Shown here: positions 11,151 through 22,697 of the stretch, one piece after another
Layout: each line of letters begins with the position of its first letter
How positions within the stretch are numbered: the first letter of the stretch is position 1
Origin: Callaeas wilsoni
Taxonomy: Eukaryota > Chordata > Aves > Passeriformes > Callaeidae
Length of the DNA: 64,000 nt
Assembly: GCA_013398955.1 (NCBI GenBank)
Contig: VWPU01017712.1
Coordinates: 1 to 64,000 of the forward strand
Direction of reading: 5' to 3'
Notes under the pieces: generated by a model
What the model saw: the letters and a program-made list of their open reading frames with translations, nothing else
The model's database searches: none
What the model was told of the DNA's origin: nothing
Translations under genes and position numbers: made by a program

Positions 11151-12105
11151 CTTTCTCATTTATAATGGAAAAAAGAAATTTCAGGGTCTCAGTTTGAGTT
11201 ATGTTTGAGGCTTGATGAAATTTTTTCAGGAGAGTTGTGAGTCATAGGCATGAGGAACAACCAGTGCATCGTTGTGCAGGGTCTGCAGGTCCTGGGTGCA
11301 TCCAGGAGCTAAACAAGGGGCCAGCGTGGCCTTTGAGACAGCAGCAGTGTCACCAGGCAGAGGGTCACCCTGCTGCCTGGAACACCTGGAGCTGAGGGTT
11401 CGCCACAGTTCTTTCCCTTTTCCCCAGTATGTCCCAAATTCGTGTTGAAGGTACCGTGGGAAGATGGTGCTGCTCAGCCCAAGGTCTCAGCGGCCCTTTG
11501 ATGGTGGAGCTGGGAGGGACCCAGCGCTGGGTGATGGGTCTGGGCAAGCCCTGCACTCTGCCTGTTGTTGCGTGGTGATGAGCTGGCTCCTTGCCTCCAC
11601 GAGAACAGTCTTGGTCCCCCAGACCCAGTGTCACCTCCTCCACCTCCCAGGCCCTCTCTGCTCCCAGGACAGGAGAACTCCTGCCCTCAGACCTGGCCCT
11701 GTTCTCCCTGGAAATGGAGGTGAGCAAGGCAGGAGTTTTGAGGTAACCTCCCTCAGGGGTTGGCTCCAAGTCAGGCTTGGACAATCACTCCTATTGTCAC
11801 CTTCCATTATGCTGGGACTCAAAAGTAAATGTTTTCAAAAAAATATAGGTTGCTGCTGCCAAGATTTTTCCCCATCGCCTTAAGTAAGTGCCAAGAACTC
11901 TGTCATCTCATAACAAATCGACTGGCCAAATATAGGTGTCCCTGGAGAAAACCCTTCAGGCTGGTAAGAATTAACAAGTTGATTCAACTAAAGGTAAACA
12001 ATTTAATTGTGTTGTTCTTCCAACAGTGTTTTCCTGGCAAAATGAATCTTGTGTGTGTCAGTCTATCCACCCCCACTAGTTTTTGAGCCCCCTGGGCAGA
12101 TCAGA

Positions 12106-12236
12106 GAGAATCATACATTCATGGAATGGTTTGGGTTGGAAGGGATCTAAAAGCTCATCTCCTTCCACCTCCTGCCACAGTCCGGGATGTTTTCCACTAG
12201 ACCAGGTTGCTCCAAGCCCCGTCCGACCTGACCTTG
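12106..12236 (-). mobile_element. CR1 3' fragment, class A, antisense
   Basis: Reads on the + strand as GGAATGGTTTGGGTTGGAAG, CTCCTGCCACAGTCCGGGAT, TTTTCCACTAGACCAGGTTG, the reverse complement of the CR1 tail. Confidence 0.9.
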
Positions 12237-12650
12237 TTTGATAAGAAGTGTCAGAAGAAGTTCAGATCCCACAGGCTTTGTAAAAAGGAATGAGTTCCTA
12301 GTGCTGCCCACTGTGGGAAAAGTTAGTTCAGAGCAGAAAAGGTGCGTGTGAAGGAGATGTAGAAATCCAGCTCCTTTCATAGTGCTGCTTATTTTGTCCC
12401 AGGTAAGCACAGGGCTAAAGAATCCTTCCTGGGATCATAGAGACAATCCATGCTGCCTGCAAGTCCAGGGAAAAAAGAGAAAGTGAGAATTTCCCGTGGT
12501 TCAGGACTACTCTGTGGGGGAAGTGTCAAAGGGGAAGTAAAGGGCTGTCAACCACCCAGAGCAGCACAGCTGGGGACACTGGGGCCATGTGCCATCTGCA
12601 TCTGCTGAGGAGGGCTACATTTTCCAGAGGGATGGATATGGATATGTATG

Positions 12651-13116
12651 TCATGGAGCTGCTGGAGAGAGTCCAGAGGAGGCCACAGAGCTGCTCCGGG
12701 GTTGGAGCCCCTCTGCTCTGGAGCCAGACTGGGAGAGCTGGGAATGTTCCCCTGGAGAAGGGAAGGCTCCAGGGAGAGCTCCGAGCCCGTGGCAGGGCCT
12801 GAAGGGGCTCCAGGAGAGCTGGAGAGGGACTGGGGACAAGGGCTGGAGGGACAGGACACAGGGAATGGCTTCCCACTGCCAGAGGGCAGGGATGGGTGGG
12901 ATATTGGGGAGGAATTGTTCCCTGGGAGGGTGGAGAGGCCCTGGCACAGGGTGCCCAGAGCAGCTGTGGCTGCCCCTGGATCCCTGCGATTGTCCAGGGC
13001 CGTGTTGGATGGGGCTTGGAGTAGCCTGGGATGGTGGAAGGTGTCCCTGCCCGTGGCAGGGGGTGGGACTGGAGGAGCTTTTGTGTCCCTTCAGCCCAAA
13101 CCATTCTGTGATTCCA
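12651..13116 (+). mobile_element. CR1 3' fragment, class A, about 465 bp
   Basis: One of the longest copies. It begins in the 3' UTR at CATGGAGCTGCTGGAGAGAG and continues through GGCAGGGATGGGTGGGATAT and GGCCCTGGCACAGGGTGCCC to CCAAACCATTCTGTGATTCC. The sequence is well preserved, implying a fairly recent insertion. It is followed directly by a TTTTA microsatellite rather than the usual ATTCTATG repeat. Confidence 0.95.
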
Positions 13117-13144
13117 TTATTTTATTTTATTTTATTTTTTCTTA
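13117..13144. repeat. (ATTTT)n microsatellite at CR1 3' junction
   Basis: About five copies of ATTTT immediately downstream of the CR1 tail. Confidence 0.8.
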
Positions 13145-13334
13145 GTGTGAGTGGCTTGTTGCAGGAACTCCCTCAGGTTGTATTTTCTTGCTGTGGTGTG
13201 ACCTTGAACATGCCAAGAAAGTGGGAGAATCACTCAGGGGCAGCAGGTGACTGTTGGTGATGGAGGGAATTGGGGAGAGAAGAGGCTGGTCCTCAGGCAG
13301 AAGCTCCCAGGGTTTGAGTCCCTCTCAGTGGGCA

Positions 13335-13560
13335 AAGCCTGGACAGCGGGAGCACCTGGCTCTCGGCCAAGGCCAAGGCCAGCGCCAGCCCGCGCCTCGC
13401 GCGTGCTGCTGGGCTCCAGCGGGACGCGGGCACACGGCTTTGGCCATCCCACCATCGGCGTGTGGGGCGGCAGCGGCCGCGGCAGGGCAGGAGCGCTCGG
13501 CAGCTCCCGGCTCCGGTGCCGGCTCTGGCGCTTGCCCGGGGAAGGGGCAGTGATCGAGAG
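13335..13560. promoter_or_regulatory. Intronic CpG-island-like segment
   Basis: GC and CpG density are high: CCGCGCCTCGCGCGTGC near 13390 and GGCAGCGGCCGCGGCAG near 13472. Flanking sequence is much poorer in CpG. It could be an orphan CpG island, an alternative first exon or promoter, or a local GC-biased patch. There is no TATA box or recognisable exon. Confidence 0.35.
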
Positions 13561-13799
13561 AATCGCCTGGTGCTTCCTCTGCTCCTCTGCACTGATTGTG
13601 TGCGCCCCTCCAAACCTCCCTGCCCCTTCCCTTCGTTCCTTGTCCCGCTGCCCCACAAATCCAGGGCCTGCTGCAGAGCTTCTGATCTGCCCCTTCGTGT
13701 TACACAGAAATCACAAAGTAATAGATCACAAGGAAAAAAGGGTGAAAGAGAAGAAGGGAAAAAGATGTTCCTTCATGGTGCTTTTGTTTTCTAACAATG

Positions 13800-14065
13800 T
13801 TGACATTATGTGGAGTAACCGAGTATAAAATCTGCCTATCGTTTGGGAGCTGGTGTGCAGGAAGATGTTATTATCCCAGCCTTTTATGCCTCTTTACCCT
13901 GTCTGGATCAGAGGAGATAAATGTGTAGATAGGAGCCTCAGCTCCTGTCTCTATTTAAGCTGTCAGGTACTGCTACGTTATTTTATGATGATTGTTATAG
14001 AAAGCCTCCACAAAGAGATATATGTTTCTATATTCCCCCTTGTTTCCTATTTTAATCTATAATTT
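13800..14065. promoter_or_regulatory. Candidate conserved noncoding element (composition only)
   Basis: AT-rich, repeat-free stretch with clustered GATA-like sites (GTTATTATC 13867, GAGATAAATG 13914, AGATAGGAG 13926) and a MEF2-like CTATTTAAG (13952). Called from motif clustering only. Confidence 0.25.
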
Positions 14066-14432
14066 AATAATAAAAGAGATGTATTTCCCTTTATTATTTT
14101 TATTTGTAGTGTCAGTGCTTCTCGTTCACTCTTATTTTTCAAATAAACATTCACAGTCACAAAGCACTTAAAATATGCACATAATCAATCTTCTCTGTTC
14201 TCTTTTGGGCTCCCTTTTGACTATTACTGCAGTCACACTTTAATTTACACATTAATGCCAAAGCATCTTTAGTATAGAGCACGTTCCCGGTGGGGACACC
14301 CACACGACACACGGCCATCGCCGCCTCAGCCCTGCTGCCGCAGCCACATGGCTCACATGGCTCAGGTCAGGCACATCCACGCGTGGAATGCGGCCAAAGC
14401 CGCTTCTGTGGAGGTGAAATAGTCCACAGAGT

Positions 14433-14622
14433 CAGGAATGGGTTGGAACACATTGCCCAGAGAAGCTGTGGCTGCCCCATCCCTAAAAATGTTCAAGCCC
14501 AGGTTGGACGGGGCTCTGATCAACCTGATGTTGTTGAAGATATCCCTGCTCATCACAAGGGGGTTGGACTAGATGACCTTTAAAGGCCCCTCCAGCTGAA
14601 ACCGTTCTATAATTCTGTGTTC
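14433..14622 (+). mobile_element. CR1 3' fragment, class A
   Basis: GGGTTGGAACACATTGCCCA to ACCGTTCTATAATTCTGTGT, in sense orientation; moderately diverged. Confidence 0.9.
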
Positions 14623-15036
14623 CTCTCACCCCAGAGCCAGAGAGGTTGTCCAGGCTGGTTTTTGTGGCCATGCAGCTAAACCCCCAGTGCCTCAGAAGCA
14701 CAGGGCTGACCTCAGCTTCCAGAGAAATGCTTCCCACCAGCAGCTGGCCATTTCTCAGCTGTTCCTCAGCACAGTGTGCACGCTCTGAGGCCAAGTTGCA
14801 GCTGGGGCAGCAGCCAGCAAATGTGAGTAGGAAATACATGAGGCACAGAGCTTTGCTGGGTAGGTCCATGTTTGCCTTCCTTCTCCTCAGGCATGGACAG
14901 GGACTTTCTCTTCCTTTCTTCTGGCTGAGTTTCTGCTGGTTTTACCTGTTCATACCCCGTGTAGCCAATGGCTCACTGCTGGTGAAAGGGGTTGCTGGAA
15001 AAGCAAGCGATTGACATCTCAAAGGACAGAGTTGTA

Positions 15037-15536
15037 GGTTCACAGACTGCTTTGGGTTGGAAGGGACCTTAAAGCTCATCCAGTTCCACCCCCTGCCATG
15101 GGCAGAGACACCTTCCACTGTCCCAGGCTGCTTCAAGCTCTGTCCAGCCTGGCCTTGGGCACTGCCAGGGATCCAGGGGCAGCCACAGCTTCCCTGGGCA
15201 CCCTGTGCCAGGGCCTCCCCACCCTTCCAGCCAGGAATTCCTTCCCAATATCCCATCTAACCCTGCCCTCTGGCAGTGGGAAGCCATTCCCCCTTGTCCT
15301 GTCTCTCAAAGTTCTTGTCCAAAGTCTCTTTACTGTCAGCTCCCTTCAGTTACTAGAAGGCCACAATGAGGTCACCCCAGAGCCTTGTCTTCTCCCGACT
15401 GAACAATCCCAATTCTCGCAGCTTTTCCTCATAGCAGAGCTGCTCCATCCCTCTGATCATCTTGGTGCCTCCTCTGGACTCGCTCCAACAGCTCCATGTC
15501 TTTCCTGTGCTGGGAACAGAAGAGAGCTCTGATGCC
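15037..15536 (-). mobile_element. CR1 3' fragment, class A, antisense, about 500 bp
   Basis: Starts with the reversed tail (GACTGCTTTGGGTTGGAAGG, AGTTCCACCCCCTGCCATGG) and extends back through the 3' UTR to CGCTCCAACAGCTCCATGTC and CTGTGCTGGGAACAG. It carries the segment TCGCAGCTTTTCCTCATAGC, which is upstream of what most copies here retain. Confidence 0.95.
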
Positions 15537-15708
15537 CAAGAGAGAAATGTGGGGGCCACGAGGGCCAGTGGAGATGCTGTCCTGGGTAACTGACCAGAAG
15601 TGCTCTGTTTGTAATCACAAAGCTTACAGAGATCAATCCAATCACTTTGATGTTTCATGATATTATTAATAGGAAAAAATCTTTATCTAAAAAAACCTTT
15701 AGTGAGCG

Positions 15709-15900
15709 TGAGGAGGCCCTGGCACAGGGTGCCCAGAGCAGCTGTGGTGCCCCATCCCTGGCAGTGTCCCAGGCCAGGCGGGACATGGCTTGGAGCAGCC
15801 TGGGACAGTGGGAGGTGTCCCTGCCCATGGCAGGAACTGGGTGGGCTTTAAGGTCCGTTCCTACCCAAACCATTCTGTGATATTCAATGATTCTGTGATA
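15709..15900 (+). mobile_element. CR1 3' fragment, class A
   Basis: GAGGAGGCCCTGGCACAGGG to CCATTCTGTGATATTCAATGATTCTGTGAT, with a duplicated terminal octamer. It lies only 170 bp from the inverted copy at 15037-15536, so the two could form a hairpin of about 180 bp arms in RNA. Confidence 0.92.
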
Positions 15901-18650
15901 TTATGAACAGATTCTGGGATTAAATTACCCTTCAAGGCTTGTATAATACCTTCCAAAATACTAAGGTATTTTCATCGTATCAGGGCCTTGAGCTTCCCAT
16001 GGGTTTCTGGGAGAGTTGGGTGCCACAGGAGGTGAATCTGTGGGCCTGAACCAGATATCTACTTACATCTAGATTTTGGGTGTGTTTGCTTGAGCCGAGC
16101 CCATCACCGTGATTTCTCTGCTGCTTGCTCTCCCTAAGGCCTTGTCCTTCCCTGCTTGAAACATCCGTGTAGGACTGCAGCCTTCAGCTCCAGGAAGCAC
16201 CACAGGAATGACTGTGGGTGAAGCCAGCGAAGGCCTCGTGAGCTGGTGGTCTCTTGGATTAAACAAAGGTCATTGAAAACATCTCATCCCACTTCTTCCT
16301 CTGCAAATATGTGTCTTTCATCCACTGTAGAGACTTAGAATCCTTTATCTTTTGGGGGAAATTATCTGCCTTCTGTCTTGTTTTTATTTTGAGATTTACA
16401 ATTATATCATAGCCTTTGCAGACCTAAAGATGTTCAACAGGCAGGAACACGGCAGCGTGGGGAACATCATTTTGATTGACGTGAGGATGGGCTGTGTGAC
16501 CAGACCCATCTCCCAAGGTGCCCGATGACCACGTGTTGTGCAGACGTCCTCCTGGGCAGCCTGGTAACGACAGCTGTTTGAACAATTTCCAAGTAGGAGC
16601 TTGGCACCACTTCAGATTTAAAATACAGACAATTAGTGGAAGTGGTTTCAGTCTCGATTATTTCCCTCTTATGGCAGAAAAAGCATCTGTGGAAAGCCGG
16701 ACAATTTCTTTCCAAGAGTGTTGAAATTGTGTCCAAAGGGAACATGAGGGAATTCCAGAACTGGCTCAACATCTCTTATTCCTGCACATCTGAACCCTGT
16801 GCCAGGCAGTACCCACCTCTGTCCAGCATTTTCTCAAGTCCTGGCTCTAGAAGCTGTAGTAGGAGTTATAAGGGTTGTCAGCAACATTTTTACTCTGTTT
16901 AGTTTAAGTCCAGTCACTAACATCCAAATCACAGGAGTTACATTTTTTAGAAAAAAAATAGGAACAGTGAACAGCTATAGAAATGATTCCTTCTGCTCCC
17001 AGGCTGAAACTTCCAAGAGAAAAGATGACATGAACAAAACCCTGGGACACACCGAGTCTAACACAGACGTGTCTCTATTCCGGTGGGGTTTTTTCTCTTG
17101 GGTAAGCTGATATTGCTGTGTTTGCACTCAGCTCGTGCTCCTGCTGTCAGGTCACAAGGCTGCAGGATGTTTCTCCACATCCATCTTGCAGCAGCAGTGG
17201 AAGGGTCCTGGGAGACGTCCAGGAATCCGGATCTGTGGATGGGCTGAGGGCACACAGCTGCTGCCACCACAGCACTCGAAGGAAGGAGCAAGTTTCTCTG
17301 CATCACAGAAGAGCAGAGCTGGAAAAGTCTGTTTTGTCCTCTCCCTGCCAGTTCATAGCTGACATTTAGACTGGAAAGATGCACACACCATCTTTTCCAG
17401 CACATTTCCCAAGACCTAGGAAACCTCTGTGCAAACGATAAACAGGAGCTCCCTGCATCCCTGGCACATGGTGGCTATTCCTGCACACACGTGTGTTTCC
17501 TGGGGTGTGAGCTCAACCACCCCCAGCCTTGCACACCAGAGCTCCGTTTCTCCAAGGACAAGCTGCAGGCCAGGCTCAGGCAGGGGCTGAAGCATTTCCT
17601 TCCCCAGGGACCTGCTCCCACGCTGTTGCTCAGCACCCAGGTCTGCAGAATCTGCAGTGTTTTGGAAGAGCTTATCTGAGGTCACCTGCTGCAGTCCTGG
17701 TCCATCCAGCCCACCAACGTCCCTGCCTCCCAGAGATGTCCCTGTGGGAGTTATTATTGGGACTGACAGCAAAGACAGTGCGAGTGTAAGGACTGGAGCG
17801 GTCTCAGCCCTACCAATGACCTGACCCTCTGAGGAATGGCACATATCCTTGGTTTTGGCTTTCTTCCTACACAGATCTTCATGTAGGAAATTAATCAAAA
17901 GCTTATGTGAGGGAATGACCTAGCTTGGTCCCACTGCAAAGCTTTGTCCTCCTCCACCCCTGGCCACCTTCCCTAGTAGTTCATGACAACCAAATTCCGC
18001 CTGTGGCTGTGTCACAGGCCCTGAAAACCTGCCCATCTCCCCAGAGCCTGCCTCACCAAACCTCAGAGATCTGGTCTAGTCAGAAGTTTTGCAGAGAAAA
18101 TGAGGGTTTTTTCTTCCTGGCTGGCTTCCATCAGCAGCAGCCCCTGCTCTCCAAGGCACATCTCAATTAATTAATACAGTCAAACCTTATTAGAGACAAT
18201 CGTTGGGCAGAAATTACCCAGTCCGGAGTTCTCTTTGCTTTTCTCCTTGTTACCTCTCACCGCTGCTTTCCTCCCTGGTGCCTTGCTCTCCAGTGAGGCA
18301 TCTCCTGCAAAGCCTGGTGTGGAGTAGGAACTTCTTCACAGTGGAGTAGAGGTTCAGCCCTCCTCCCAGCCCAAAGCCTGGCTGCAGCTGGGGATCCTGA
18401 GTGGATCCCAGCACAGCCTGGACACTTTCCATGCCATCATCCACAGCTGTGCAGCAGCAGGTTATGGCTCTTGGGGTCCCAGCTGCTCTTCTGTCACTTC
18501 AAACTTGGCATTGTGAGAACAGCGGCGAGTTGCTTTTGTGAGACAAGTAAGAGGTGACCCCCAAAGCCTCTGTAATGGGGGGCACTGGATCCTGGGAACG
18601 CTGAAAGTCCTCCAGGCAGGTTGAGGTTTGACCTGAGAGACTCTGAGAAT
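15901..18650. other. Intron 1 segment, no recognised feature
   Basis: Unique-looking sequence with no transposon end or exon that I can name. A 12-bp perfect palindrome ACACACGTGTGT with an E-box core is at 17485-17496. Confidence 0.4.
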
Positions 18651-19388
18651 GGAAGGCAGGAAGGCAGGAAGGCAGGCCGGAAGGCAGGAAGGCAGGAAGG
18701 CAGGCCGGAAGGCAGGAAGGCAGGAAGGCAGGCCGGAAGGCAGGAAGGCAGGAAGGCAGGCCGGAAGGCAGGAAGGCAGGAAGGCAGGCCGGAAGGCAGG
18801 AAGGCAGGAAGGCAGGCCGGAAGGCAGGAAGGCAGGAAGGCAGGCCGGAAGGCAGGAAGGCAGGAAGGCAGGCCGGAAGGCAGGAAGGCAGGAAGGCAGG
18901 CCGGAAGGCAGGAAGGCAGGAAGGCAGGCCGGAAGGCAGGAAGGCAGGAAGGCAGGCCGGAAGGCAGGAAGGCAGGAAGGCAGGCCGGAAGGCAGGAAGG
19001 CAGGAAGGCAGGCCGGAAGGCAGGAAGGCAGGAAGGCAGGCCGGAAGGCAGGAAGGCAGGAAGGCAGGCCGGAAGGCAGGAAGGCAGGAAGGCAGGCCGG
19101 AAGGCAGGAAGGCAGGAAGGCAGGCCGGAAGGCAGGAAGGCAGGAAGGCAGGCCGGAAGGCAGGAAGGCAGGAAGGCAGGCCGGAAGGCAGGAAGGCAGG
19201 AAGGCAGGCCGGAAGGCAGGAAGGCAGGAAGGCAGGCCGGAAGGCAGGAAGGCAGGAAGGCAGGCCGGAAGGCAGGAAGGCAGGAAGGCAGGCCGGAAGG
19301 CAGGAAGGCAGGAAGGCAGGCCGGAAGGCAGGAAGGCAGGAAGGCAGGCCGGAAGGCAGGAAGGCAGGAAGGAAGGAAGGAAGGAAGG
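18651..19388. repeat. 28-bp minisatellite, 25 identical copies, ending in (GGAA)n
   Basis: The unit is three GGAAGGCA octamers followed by GGCC (28 bp). The GCC marker recurs exactly every 28 bases from 18677 to 19349, giving 25 full units (18651-19350) with no substitution that I can see. A partial unit and about five GGAA repeats then run to 19388. Because 28 is not a multiple of 3 and the unit has no stop in any frame, all six frames are open across it, giving spurious 270-380-residue proteins of Arg/Lys/Glu/Gly or Leu/Pro/Ser composition. Confidence 0.97.
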
Positions 19389-21939
19389 ACAAAACCCAGA
19401 CCCGGCGCACTCAAAACCAAAGCACACGTCAGCAAAAACAAACGGTGTTTGATTTTGTGTCGCCAGCCACAGCTGCTGCAGAATCCCTCACCTGTTGTTC
19501 TGACACTTTGGGAAGTACCAGAGTGCAGGCAGGCCAGGGCATGGTCCGTAGGGGCAGGATGTGACGGAGGGGAGGAAGGCCTAGGGCAGTGCCATGAGGA
19601 TGGAGGCAGCAAGACCCCCTGGCCCCTGCCATCCTCCCTGCTGAGAGATGCTGCTTCCCTGGGAGCGTGTGCTGGGGCTGGGCTTTGCTCCCCGGCTCAG
19701 CAGGAGGACCTGGGGTTCCGCAGCACCAGGAATGTCCCCAGGCCTCAGCCCCTGCCCTACAGCTGCCCCAGCTGAGCCATGGCCCCAAGACAGAGCTTGC
19801 AGGAGCCCCAGTGCCCCCCAGCCTGGGAAAAGAGGATGCGGGTGGCTAAGACATGGATTGGAGGGCAACCGAGGGTTCATCCTCAGCAGGGAGCAGCCGT
19901 GTCCCAAACCAGGCAGATCTCTCTAAAAGCAGTGGTGGCACAGCAGGAGCAGAGGCTGCTTTGTGTCTGTGGGTAAATGAGAGGCATTTTCCAGCGCTCT
20001 CAGAGCAGAGCTTTTCAACAGCCTCAAATTATTATTATTATTTTCTTTTAACAGGAATGCAAATATGTCAGCCTTTCTAGGTGGCTTCATTAAGTACCCA
20101 GCACATCACTCAGAGCCTCACAATTCTTGTCAAGTACCGACATCCCCATCCCGTGTTCATTGCAGAGTCTGAATTCCTCTGACTCCGTCTTGTGATGACA
20201 AACAGGTTCAGAACTGGATTTTTAAAAATTTCCAAAAGATAATAATAATTGTTTTTCTTCCTTACAGTTCCTAAATAACAGAGAAAATCCATGCCAGGGT
20301 CACTGCAGCTCACACTCCGGTAACTCAGTGCTGTGTCATTGTGATACAGGTAAAGAATTAGGGCTCATCCTGGGATTCAATGGATTTGTGCTGAAACATG
20401 GGGCAATGCCTCTGTGTGCAGGAAGGAGAAATTCCTCTCTTTCCCATTTTGCTTCTTCTTGGCTGAACAGGAAGGAACAAGAACAGTGCTGGAGGGTCGT
20501 TATTAAAGCTGATCAAACTGAGACCAAAATAAATTGACTAACAACAGAAAAATCCTTTTATTACATAAAGGTCTTGATTTGTCTGTTTATTTTCGCAAAT
20601 GCATTGAACTGTTCTTTGACCCTCAGTACATGGCATTCCGTTTCCTAGGAACTTTATGCACCTTCTCCCCCAAATATCAAGTAAGGGCTGTCCATCGCTC
20701 TGCCATGTATCTCATGGTCAGAGAGCACCACAAGTCTCACCCATGGCTGCTGCCCCATTTGGGCTGCCCCAGCATCTCAGAACATTCCCTCTTCTCGAGT
20801 CTATCTCCATCCCTTGCAAGGTCTGTCCAGGCTGCCTTTCCTTTCCCACTGCAGCTCCCTCCAGTGTCTTGTGAGAAGATCCTTCTCCTCTCAGCCTCCT
20901 ACCATCGAGAAGAACTCCTTCAGAGCCCTCAAAACACGGGACAGCTCAATAAAATTCCGAAATAAGTGAAGCATGGAGAAGTGGTTTATACATCTTCTTT
21001 GAGGATGGGGACCTCAAGTGAGAGATTTTGGAGTGTAGAAGAAAACACAGTTAAACACAGGTGATTTTAAGAAAGATGAGTCATGACCAGTCACCCTAGT
21101 CCTGCTGCATTTCAAGACTAGTCACAGAAATGTGTGAAATATTTGAGCAGAAGGCACAGCACATGGATTGGCACAAAGGGGGGATTGCTCCAGATGTAGA
21201 TGGAGAAGACTGTCCTGGCTGATGTGCAGGGAGAGGCAGATTTAAGTGTATTTTAGCAGCACTATGTCTAAAATGCCTGAGCTTTGACCTCCAGCTGTAT
21301 GAAAAAAATAGGTATTTCAGGCTCTAAAGTCTTTCAGATTCTTTTTTTAAAGGAGGGATAGGTACTCCAAAAATTACAGACTGAACTGGCAAAAGAAATG
21401 AAGGAATTCGGAGGCACTAATCACAACAGCACGGCCGCTGTTTTGTTACTCGTACAGCCATGAAAGCCATGGGAAGCTCAAACCAAGCTTTGCATTTGAT
21501 GGTGCAGTAATATTTTATGGCTGAGATAACTTTGGCTGGGCTGGTTTATTATCAGCCTCAGCAGAACCACACCTGGTTTCCGGGGCTGGGACCCCCCGGT
21601 CTCTGGGGGTGCAGGCTGCTGCTGGTGACCCTTTTCAAATCAAAGACGCTGTGGCACGGACGAGGTCTCAGGGTGTCTGCGAGCAAAGGCATTTTAGAGA
21701 GTTTACAGCTGAAATTCTCTTAAGTGTGCTGGTGGGGAGCAGGGAAATGTGAATGGGATAACAGACTGCCAGCCTTTGGAAAGCAAGGCTGGGAGCTGTA
21801 AAACCAACTGCGTGTGCAAAAGCAAGCAGAAGTCAGGCAAGAAGAAAGACCAGTCTTCTGAGGATGAATTCTTTCAACTTGACCCAATGCAACATTCAAT
21901 ACATACAACTGTCAACACTGAAGGGGGTATGTTAAAAAA
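19389..21939. other. Intron 1 segment, no recognised feature
   Basis: The left third is GC-rich and unique-looking. Short ATT runs lie at 20029-20042. No CR1 tail or exon was recognised. Confidence 0.4.
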
Positions 21940-22152
21940 AGATGGGGACAGACTTTTTAGTAGGGCCTGTAGTGATAGGAAAAGGGGGAATGGTTTTAAA
22001 TTAAGAAAGTATAGATTCAGACTAGATATAAGGAAGAAAGTTTTTACAATGAGGGTGCTGAGGCCCTGGTACAGGGTGCTCAGAGAAGCTGTGGCTGCCC
22101 AGTCCCTGGAAGAGTCCAAGACCAGACTGGACAGGGCTTGCAACAGCCTGGG
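21940..22152 (+). mobile_element. CR1 3' fragment lacking its terminus
   Basis: GATGGGGACAGACTTTTTAG, AGATTCAGACTAGATATAAG, GAGGCCCTGGTACAGGGTGC and GACAGGGCTTGCAACAGCCT match the CR1 3' UTR in sense orientation. It stops before the GTGGAAGG part, so it is truncated at both ends. Confidence 0.9.
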
Positions 22153-22602
22153 ATTGATGCCTTAGGATTTTAGCTTTTATATTTTCATTTATTTGTAATC
22201 CTGCAGATCTTTAGTGTGTAGCTCTGAGCTCCTTACAGAGTGTGAGCAACTGCTTTTCCCATTTTGGTCAGACACGGCAAGTCCTCTCCAGGCCTGGGAA
22301 TCAAGGACCCTTCACTGTGTCAGGCCCTGAGAAATGGAAACAAAAGTGAGTTGTGGGGGAGCAAACGGAGAGAATGGGACTGCACTGCCTGAAGCTGGAA
22401 TTGGACAATTAACCTCTGATATGCAAATCGACAGAACATATATCTGTCCAAAAAACGTGTGGCTGTGTCCATCCTGGGTGCAGTCTCTATGAGACTCCTG
22501 CGCTGCCCAAGGTGTGCCCTGGGAAGGCCTTTCAATAAATCTCTGCCCTTTCTCCTTTCACTCTGCCCAGCCTCTGCTCCAGGTCAGCCTCTCCAAGGCA
22601 TC

Positions 22603-22697
22603 AGGGTAGTGCGAGGTGTCCCTGCCCATGGCAGGGGGTGGGACTGGTGACCTTTAAATGGCCCCTTCAGCCCAGACCGGTCTGTGATCCTGTAACA
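22603..22697 (+). mobile_element. CR1 3' end, class A, about 95 bp
   Basis: GTGCGAGGTGTCCCTGCCCA to GACCGGTCTGTGATCCTGTA. Confidence 0.88.

Noticed and set aside
17485..17496. Perfect palindrome ACACACGTGTGT with an E-box core
   Set aside because: A short CA/TG run makes this likely by chance, and nothing around it supports function.
18651..19388. CRISPR-like appearance of the regular repeats
   Set aside because: There are no unique spacers; the units are contiguous and the genome is avian.
18462..19775. Open frames of 270-384 residues on both strands across the minisatellite, rich in Gly-Arg-Lys-Glu or Leu-Pro-Ser
   Set aside because: All six frames are open at once because the 28-bp unit has no stop in any frame. 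The predicted proteins are pure repeat translations with no start or splice context.
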